Assembly (NCBI GenBank): GCA_036939755.1
Contig: JALLAZ010000435.1
Span: 1 to 23,011 of the forward strand
Direction: 5' to 3'
Length of the DNA: 23,011 nucleotides
Source of the DNA: Stephanodiscus triporus
Lineage: Eukaryota; Bacillariophyta; Thalassiosirophyceae; Thalassiosirales; Thalassiosiraceae
A program made the position numbers and the translations under genes. Position 1 is the stretch's first letter. Every line of letters starts with the position of its first letter. A model generated the notes under the pieces. That model was given only the letters and a program-made list of their open reading frames with translations, ran no database searches and was not told the origin of the DNA. This document shows positions 16,674 to 23,011 of this stretch, in pieces.

Positions 16674-18238
16674 CTAGGCTGCAATTGGCCTGTTCTGACA
16701 AAATACGCGCAGATGCCTCGCCAACAGTGCCCTCCGTTTCCCAAATTGGATCGCTAGAAACTTCTCCGTCCTCTTGTTAACATCAATTGATGTATGCCTG
16801 CTCAGCCACAAACCATCATCACTGATGAGATACTCCCTCCCAACCCGAACATCCATTTACTCCATTTGGTCATGAAGGAAGTTGTGTAGGCATGCGCACG
16901 CCACAAGTATTTTTTCGCACTTTCCAATGTCCTGATAAAACAGACCGTTGTTGAGTATTCACCACCTGTTCTTCAATATCCCAAAAGTACACTCAACAAC
17001 CTTGTGGAGAAGTAACCCTACAGCATGGTCTTGTCCGCACTCTTGTATGGACAAATTGATTGAGGCCAACGCAAATAACCATTGTCACAAATGAGATACA
17101 TACCCCTCTCTTCCCTGACCCCCCCTCCAGCCATGTAATAACGCCACATAATGTCCTTCATCCATCCCTTATAAATTGTCCGTACATTTGTGTCGATCTT
17201 GACGATATGCTTGTCATTGAAGGTGCCAAACAGTGGCCCATAAATGCCGAGAATGCGCCGATTGAAATCGGTGATGCATTGAAATGCAAGCGTCGGGTAT
17301 CCCTCCTTCCCCTTTGCTCGATTAAGGTTGCCTGTCGGACAACAAGCAGACCATCTCACATGGACAACATCCATGGATCCACAAGCACCTGGAAGACCAA
17401 CATCTTCGTAGAAATGCGTCACACTCTTCAACTCGGTGATATTTTCAGGAAGCGCGATGTACTCACCTCTCATATCCATGAATGCATCGAGAAACACAAA
17501 GAAAAACTTGTGAACCTCCATGTGCTGATATGAGTCAATGCCCTCAACGAGCGGAAATGCGCCCCATGGCCCAAAATGTACAGACATCATCAAAGAATTC
17601 ATCTCTGTGCATCAACGACCTTGGATGCTGTATGTACCCACGGGCGATAAGTCTGCAGGTCAGTTCCTCAACCTTTGCAAGGGACATCCGAAACCAATGG
17701 CAAAATTTGCCAAATCTATTGGACAAAGAAAGGTCGTGGGTCTTATCGCGCGTCTGCCCCGGCTTCAAGAAGTTGATGTACCAGCACGATGTCAAAACAG
17801 ATTGAATACGATGGTGTCGGTTTGGCCAACGAGGACACCGGCGTTGATGCCTACGACGTCGGCCGGCCACATAGCCCTCAACAGAAAAACCACAAGAAAC
17901 ACCATCATATTCATACAAACCTGACAAATTATCACCACTCTCGTCGAAGCGGGAGAAATCAGCACCAAAATCGAAGCCAAAGTCGATGTCCATCATAAAT
18001 TCCGATGAAAAATCATGAAGACCAAAGAAATCGGGGGGAGGGGGGAAGTCAACTGCACCGGCGGTAGAAAAATTGACCAAAGGGGATGGCAGGAGGGAGA
18101 TGGAGGAAGCAAGGGAGGTGGAAGAGTTGTGTTGTGTCGGGGGAAGTGTATCCTCTCAGAGGAAGATGGCCTTCCCGCCAGAGGAAAAATCCCAGACAAA
18201 TCCGGATGTGTGTATTTGTACACATCACAAATAGCCAT
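16674..18238 (-). pseudogene. PIF/Harbinger (DDE_Tnp_4-type) transposase, inactivated
   Basis: Probable start at ATG 18238 (MAICDVYKYTHPDLSG). A frameshift near 18155 leads to an acidic N-terminus, then RFGKFCHWFRMSLAKVEEL, typical of the family's helical region. A shift near 17560 leads to PLVEGIDSYQHMEVHKFFF and GLPGACGSMDVVHVRW, the first catalytic Asp block. LICDNGYLRWPQSICPYK carries the second Asp. A shift near 17035 leads to HKVVECTFGILKNRW with the catalytic Glu. In-frame TGA (16961-16959) and TAA (16859-16857) follow before the last part, DDGLWLSRHTSIDVNKRTEK, ends at TAG 16676. All three catalytic residues survive, but at least three frameshifts and two stops make the copy dead. It acted by cutting and pasting the flanking TIRs at TTA/TAA sites. 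Confidence 0.9.
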
Positions 18239-18359
18239 TCCACGTGGAGGGATTATTTGTGCGGAAAGCCAAACAAAACAAATAAACAAATAGGTCTGGT
18301 CATTTTGTAGCATTTATTCGTGTATCTGTTCAATCAAAACACCTTTTTGGCCCTTCCTG

Positions 18360-18459
18360 ACAGAACAAATACACAAAAGAACAGTCGTGAACAAAAAAAA
18401 GCTTCGCACCGCGTTTTGTATATTTGCGTATCTGCGTACTGGTCTAAAAAATCACAGCC
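18360..18459 (-). repeat. Harbinger right TIR
   Basis: Inverted partner of 12699-12722 plus 14546-14630. It ends CACAGCC next to TTA. It is diverged from the left arm more than the two Tc1 arms are from each other, which fits an older insertion. Confidence 0.85.
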
Positions 18460-18462
18460 TTA

Positions 18463-19338
18463 GAGCAGAATAGAGAGAGTAAAAAATACACCAGGTATGA
18501 TATGGTCCCAACAAGAGGTAAATCTGTACATCTAGTCCTTGGTCTACTAGCTAACAAATACTGTAGGCTCACTTTGCCACCCAACAGGTTGCTGAGACCT
18601 CCTGTGCATTGCTGTATACTTACTATGCCAGGGTGTTGGGTGGGCTGGGGGCTCATCCTCTGATGCTGATGTGTGTGTGATGCTGGCGTGACTGTGACCG
18701 CTGCGTGGTGGTGTTTGAAGTTGTTCTATTAATGTTCCAACCTTACAGGAGTCTTGAGTTCAACAAACATAGGTCAGTTGGTAGACTTCCTTATAATTTT
18801 TTCTGGATAGGCTGAGGGGGAGAAATAAGTACTAGTAGCTACTGGTAAGGAACCTACACAATATACTTTGTCGCAAAGTAAACCCAGCAACATAATAATG
18901 ACCCCTCCAGCCAATGCCTCCAGGGCCTCCACATCTACGACAAGGTGTTGCCACTCTGTTTGCTGCCACAACAATCCGGTGACACCCCTTATAGAGGCAA
19001 ACCAAAGAGGAATGACCAGTCAACCAGGGTTTAAGTTGTTACCTCTCAATGTAAGACTGAAACCGATTAAATAATGAAGAACAACAACATCTCTCACCAA
19101 GTTCATCAGACTCATGTTCATCAGACTCAGCAGATGAAAAAAGAATACAGAAGAAAGAGGTACAATATCAGAATAACAACATTCATAATCTTATGGCAGC
19201 ATCAATGATGCCTTCGGTTTATTTTTCATTTATTGGTGCATTGCAAGAAATGCTATTTCTGTCTGCTCGTGCAAACATGAGAAGAGCACAAACAGTTGAA
19301 CTATTTCATTAAACAGTGTCCTTCCTCTCAATGTGAAA
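18463..19338. other. Intergenic stretch between the Harbinger element and the coatomer gene
   Basis: About 870 bp with only short open frames. A minus-strand frame (19023-18832) has a C-x2-C motif (PCRRCGGPGG) but no support as a gene. A 16-base direct repeat (CATGTTCATCAGACTC-type, near 19103-19134) is present. The last 150 bp should be the coatomer 3' UTR. No TIR, LTR or RNA gene was seen. Confidence 0.6.
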
Positions 19339-22300
19339 TCACCAATCATCTCCAAAATCATCCACATTTTCTGCGGCTTTTGCCGCTGCCGCCTCTTCTT
19401 CTGCTGCAATTCTAGCGGCCTCCTCAGCTGCAGCTTCTTCTGCCAGGCGTTGTTGTTCAGCTTCTTGCGCGAGACGGTCAGCCTCTACTGCTTGAGCAAG
19501 CGCTGCTGCCTCTGCTTGAGCCAATGCTGCTGCCTCAGCTGCCGCTGTGGCCGCGCTGGCGCCTGCATCATCGTCATCGTCATCATCGATTGGAGCCGCC
19601 GGCCGGGGTGGAGGAGGAGGCGCTGCCGCACCACCCCCGCCTCCTTGGGATTTAACTAATGCAATTAAATCTAGATCCAGATCATCTTTGGCCGTGGGAT
19701 AATCGCTCGCTGAAATTCCAGTCGCCTTTGTCGCATTGCGTTGCGCCAAGAACATTTTTTCCACCTGAAGAGCCACGTTGCGGTCGGGGAAAAGCTCTGG
19801 ATGGGAGGCGGGGTCCGCCAGCGCATTGGCAGCCGTTTCGCTCACCTTGGACAGGTCGTTCTTCCAAAGGGATACAATCTCTTCCACGCGAGATGGTAGG
19901 TACGTCCTCACGAAGAAGGCAGCCTCGGGCAGACGATTGGTCTCGATGAGGAGGTTTGCACACTCTTCAACATTCCCCGTGAGGAGGTAAGCCACGAAGG
20001 CGATGTTAGTTTTCCCCTTCTTTCTTGCCATCTCGGCAAGCTGTTCCATGCCCTCAAAGTTGCCAACGGCCGAGTACAAGAGCAAAAGCCCCGGAAAATC
20101 ATCGCTGGCGAGACTGCATGCCTCGGTCAGCTCGAAATCGCTGATTTTAAGTGCGGCGTCACTCAGCTTTTTCCACTTCGCCATGGTATCAATGGAATTT
20201 TTCTCGTCGGGAGGCGTCTGCTTCATGAGCTCGTGGGCAACATCAATCTTCCCAAGCTCCAACGAAAGGTCGAACTTGTGATCATCGTCCATCGTCACCT
20301 CCAATGCCTCCTCCTTGAATCCCTGGGCCTCCAAAAATCTGGCGATTATGGTATATTCACTTTGGGGTATGTTGGGCAGGAGCATATTAGCGGAATCGAA
20401 GTCACCCCGCATGACGGCAGTCTGATATTGAAGAACCGCCAACATAACCTTGTACGAAATAATATTCAAACTCTTGTCCACAAGGTAAACGCGATCCTCC
20501 TTCGCCAAATAACCGAGCACACTGTGCATGGTCGCGCCGCTCGATTTGGTATCGAGGTGGACAAGCGTCTGGATCTTCCCCCCCACGCTGTAGTTGAGCC
20601 GTCCAGCATTGTTGCAGTAGATGAAACAATCCCCCACCCACTCGCCGGAGGTGATGGAATCGTTGATCTCGTACAGCAAGTCGAACGATCCGTCGACACC
20701 ATCCTCTGGGGACACCTGGCCCATGGCGATGGCCGACGTCACCACAGCGGCATTGTAGCTAAGCACGTAGGCCGAATCCTCGCACGCGATGAGGACGAGG
20801 TTTCCGGATTCGGACCAATACACATTTTTGGGCGCGACATCGATCTTCCTCACGAATTCGCCCGTGTCCCAATCGTAGAAGAGCACGGCAGAGTCCCCCC
20901 CCTTCACTCCTAGGAGGTGGCCGCCGTACAGCCCGTCGGCGCTCGACGTCGCCGGCTTTATTGCACGGCTCTCCTTAAAATTCTTGAAGAATTTGACCCG
21001 ACTCGTCGATTCACGTATAGCGTAGTCGCCGGTCCCCGTGGCCGACCAGACGAAGTCAATGGCCTGCCCAAATGCCTTGTTCCGCAGGGCCTGGGCAGTG
21101 TAGATAATGAATTCGCCGTCACCACAGACAGCGATGAACCGTCCGTTGCAATTGTGCTTGATCGACTGGGGATACAGCTCGCATGCCCCAAGGTCGCGGG
21201 GTACGACGGGGAGCTTCTCGCCGTCTGGGAGGGCGTCGTCGTCATCCGCCGCCCCCGCCAGGCCGCGGACGGTCGTGGTCTGTATCTCGTTGTTCTTCGC
21301 CCACACAACCTTTCCGGTCCCGTCCATGGATACGACGGCGTCGTCGGACCCGAGCTCTACAACGACGCAACCCTCGTCGAAGCCGATGGCGAGCTTGGTC
21401 GTCTCCCTCGTCGCGGCCAGCGCCCACGCGCGCTCCATGCCATAATTGAGGGTCGTTTCAGCTCGGTACGTGGTGCTCTGCCAAAGCCTGACGGTGCCGT
21501 CCTCGGACGCCGAACAGATCAGGGGAAGCTTCGGATGGAACAAAACGGCGCAGATGTTGTGGGTGTGTCCGTCGAGCGAGTGCACGATCGACTTTGTCTG
21601 GTAGTCCCATATCTTGACGGTGCGGTCGTCGGCCCCGGAGAGGATGTAAGGCTTGTCCCCCGAGGGGTAATAGTCAATGCAGTTCACGCCGCGCTCGTGC
21701 CCCTCGAGGGTGTAATGGGGCATGGGACTCCCCAGGCCCCAGACCTTGATGCTCCGGTCCAACGATGCGGACGCGAAGGTGTTAGTATCCTTGGGATTGA
21801 ACTTGACCATCATGACGTAGTGGGCGTGCCCCTCGAAGAGCTGGGTGCAGTCGAATCCCCGATCCCAGTCCCAGCACTTGATGGTCATGTCGTCACTACT
21901 CGTTAGGAAGTACGGCAGGGTGGGATGGACCTCGACATACCGGATATAATCGGAGTGAGCCTCGAACTCCTTGATCTTCTCCATGGTATTGTAGTTGTAG
22001 ACCCGCAGGCGCATGTCGTCGGACGCGCTAACGAACCACTGCTTGCGGGTGATGAACTTGGCGCATCGGACGGGGAGCTCGGACACCTCGAAGGTCTTGA
22101 CGCTCGATCCGGACTCGTAATCCCATATGGTGACGTTTCCGGAGTAGAGGGCCGCGAGGGCCCATGTCTCGGTGGGGTGGATGTCCACGGATTTGACGCG
22201 CTCGGAGCTCACCGAGAGCTTCTTTTTTATGTCAAGTCGGATCGGCTGTTTGGGAGAAATAGACGTGAACGTGGGGAGAAAGGCGATGGACAAAGAAAGA

Positions 22301-22497
22301 GAGGAGAAAATATTTAATGAGACGGCCGACGTGCAGGGGAGGAAGTGAAATTTCCATGTCAATGTCAATGCCAACTGAAGACCCCCCGACCTAGGGGCAG
22401 TCCTCGCAGCTTGCAGACAGCCGCCGACGCGACAGCCGCGTTATTGAATGTATTGAATGATACAGCGCAAATTTGCGCGAGTGATTATCCTTACCAT
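19339..22497 (-). CDS. COPB2: Coatomer beta-prime subunit (beta'-COP), two coding exons, first exon = ATG only
   Basis: The start is placed at ATG 22497-22495, directly followed by GTAAGG; an intron of 249 bp (22494-22246, acceptor CCAAACAG) joins it to CCG ATC CGA, giving MPIRLDIKKKL, the expected beta'-COP N-terminus. Exon 2 (22245-19339) is open throughout: 969 residues in all against about 900 in animals. Residues 1 to about 300 form WD40 repeats (SGNVTIWDYE, SDDMTIKCWDWD, SASLDRSIKVWGL, SGADDRTVKIWDYQ, SASEDGTVRLW). The coatomer WD-associated helical region follows to about 850 (VMLAVLQYQTAVMRGDFDSA, LPEAAFFVRTYLPSRVEEIV). The tail is poly-Pro, poly-Asp and Ala/Glu-rich, ending DDFGDDW. 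Role: part of the COPI coat with alpha- and epsilon-COP; its WD40 propellers bind KKxx cargo signals in Golgi-to-ER transport. The in-frame ATG at 22374 would add a hydrophobic, unconserved stretch that is really intron. Confidence 0.93.
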
Positions 22498-23011
22498 CGT
22501 GAAGAAATTGCGTATCAAATCGATGAATGAGTTATTCTCTAGAGTCTATCTATCCTCTCTCTGGAGTGTGGTTGGAGATGGGGACGACGGTGCCGTCGTG
22601 TTGTGCTTCTCTTGGCTAGCTGAGGCAACGGTGACGGCGGCAAAAAATTACCAACACTTTTGTGAACAGAGAGTGAGTCGGGCGGGCGGGAGGTTGGATG
22701 CTACATCTACCTCTACACTACTCTAGGTAGATACCACGATAGATACTTAGGTTTCCTAGAGTACTTAGTACGAACCATAGAGAGTAGAGAGATAGATGTA
22801 GGTAGAGTATCTAAGTACGTAGAGTAAGTACCTACAATACCTGCCTACACAATACCTATCTATGTTGGTCACCGAATTAGAAAAAGGGAAAATAGGTAAA
22901 ATATACAGATAAAGGTTAGGCCGTCCAAACTACTAGGTGGCGGTTTTTTGCCATTCAAATCCTAGGTCGTTATTGGACCAGGCAAAATCTCAGGTATCTT
23001 TGGCCAGGTAA
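22498..23011. other. Upstream region of the coatomer gene; no gene recognised
   Basis: It holds the 5' UTR and promoter side of the minus-strand coatomer gene. An 89-codon plus-strand frame (22457-22726) overlaps its ATG exon antisense and has no protein-like features. The rest is AT-rich with a GTA/TAG-rich tract. Confidence 0.6.
22697..22866. repeat. GTA/CTA-rich low-complexity tract with imperfect inverted repeats
   Basis: Variants of GTAGATAC, AGTACTTAG, GTAGGTAGAG and CTACATCTACC recur on both strands. CTACATCTACC (22700-22710) is roughly mirrored by GATAGATGTAGGTAGAG (near 22791-22807). Probably simple-sequence drift able to form hairpins; no function is evident. Confidence 0.55.

Larger units (their letters stand above)
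12699..18459. mobile_element. PIF/Harbinger DNA transposon with TTA target duplication, containing a nested Tc1-type insertion
   Basis: The ends read GGCTATGATTTTTTTAGACC (12699-12718) and GGTCTAAAAAATCACAGCC (18441-18459), inverted copies, flanked by TTA at 12696-12698 and 18460-18462. TTA/TAA is the hallmark target of PIF/Harbinger. When the nested element (12723-14543 plus one TA) is removed, the left arm becomes 12699-12722 joined to 14546-14630 and aligns along the right arm (18360-18459), including CAGATAC...ATA(C/T)ACAAAA. Without the insert the element is about 3.9 kb. It carries a minus-strand DDE transposase pseudogene (16674-18238) and a convergent plus-strand zinc-finger gene remnant (14809-16438). 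Confidence 0.9.

Noticed and set aside
17018..17040. TAG stop directly after CPYKSADKTML in the Harbinger transposase
   Set aside because: The conserved frame shifts just before (HAVGLLLHKVVECTFG follows in another frame), so the TAG is out of the ancestral frame.
18832..19023. Small minus-strand frame with a C-x2-C motif
   Set aside because: Only one half of a possible zinc site, short, with no start context or neighbouring exon I could defend.
22246..22374. Hydrophobic N-terminal extension (signal-peptide-like) of beta'-COP
   Set aside because: beta'-COP is cytosolic and starts M-P-x-R-L-D-I-K; this stretch is explained as intron ending CCAAACAG.
1..23011. CRISPR arrays, tRNA or rRNA genes, LTR retrotransposons, bacterial operons
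   Set aside because: No regular spacer array, cloverleaf, long direct LTR pair or Shine-Dalgarno-linked gene series was seen; the window is spliced eukaryotic DNA.

Overview
The window is nuclear DNA from a eukaryotic microalga, most likely a diatom or a close stramenopile relative. This rests on short GT-AG introns (76 to 249 bp) that restore reading frames exactly, compact gene spacing, two universal eukaryotic genes (importin-4 and coatomer beta-prime), an ankyrin/TRP-type channel, and dense DNA transposons. The lineage is an inference from general gene style; eukaryotic origin is certain.

Layout, left to right. (1) 115-2923 (+): two-exon ankyrin-repeat, six-helix cation-channel gene, possibly continuing past the left edge. 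(2) 3003-4455 (-): three-exon type II membrane protein resembling a Golgi glycosyltransferase, 79 bp tail to tail with the channel. (3) 4556-7817: a 3.26 kb terminal-inverted-repeat (TIR) element with a TA target duplication. It sits between the divergent starts of genes 2 and 4 and holds two convergent, decayed coding remnants that I cannot assign. (4) 8051-11448 (+): importin-4-like karyopherin, two exons. (5) 11646-12413 (-): lineage-specific hypothetical protein. (6) 12699-18459: a PIF/Harbinger DNA transposon bounded by TTA duplications. It has a broken DDE transposase on the minus strand and a convergent, broken zinc-finger accessory gene. Its left TIR is split by a second transposon (12723-14543), a Tc1/mariner-IS630-type element with 322 bp TIRs, a TA duplication and a dead transposase. 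(7) 19339-22497 (-): coatomer beta-prime subunit, whose first coding exon is only the ATG. (8) 22498-23011: upstream sequence with a GTA-rich low-complexity tract.

The cellular genes are ordinary housekeeping or membrane functions with no sign of a shared pathway. The window is notable for its transposon archaeology: a nested insertion that can be dated relatively, a Harbinger element with an unusual zinc-finger partner gene, and a TIR element with arrayed subterminal motifs and no recognisable transposase, of which a degenerate end also lies at 12594-12660.
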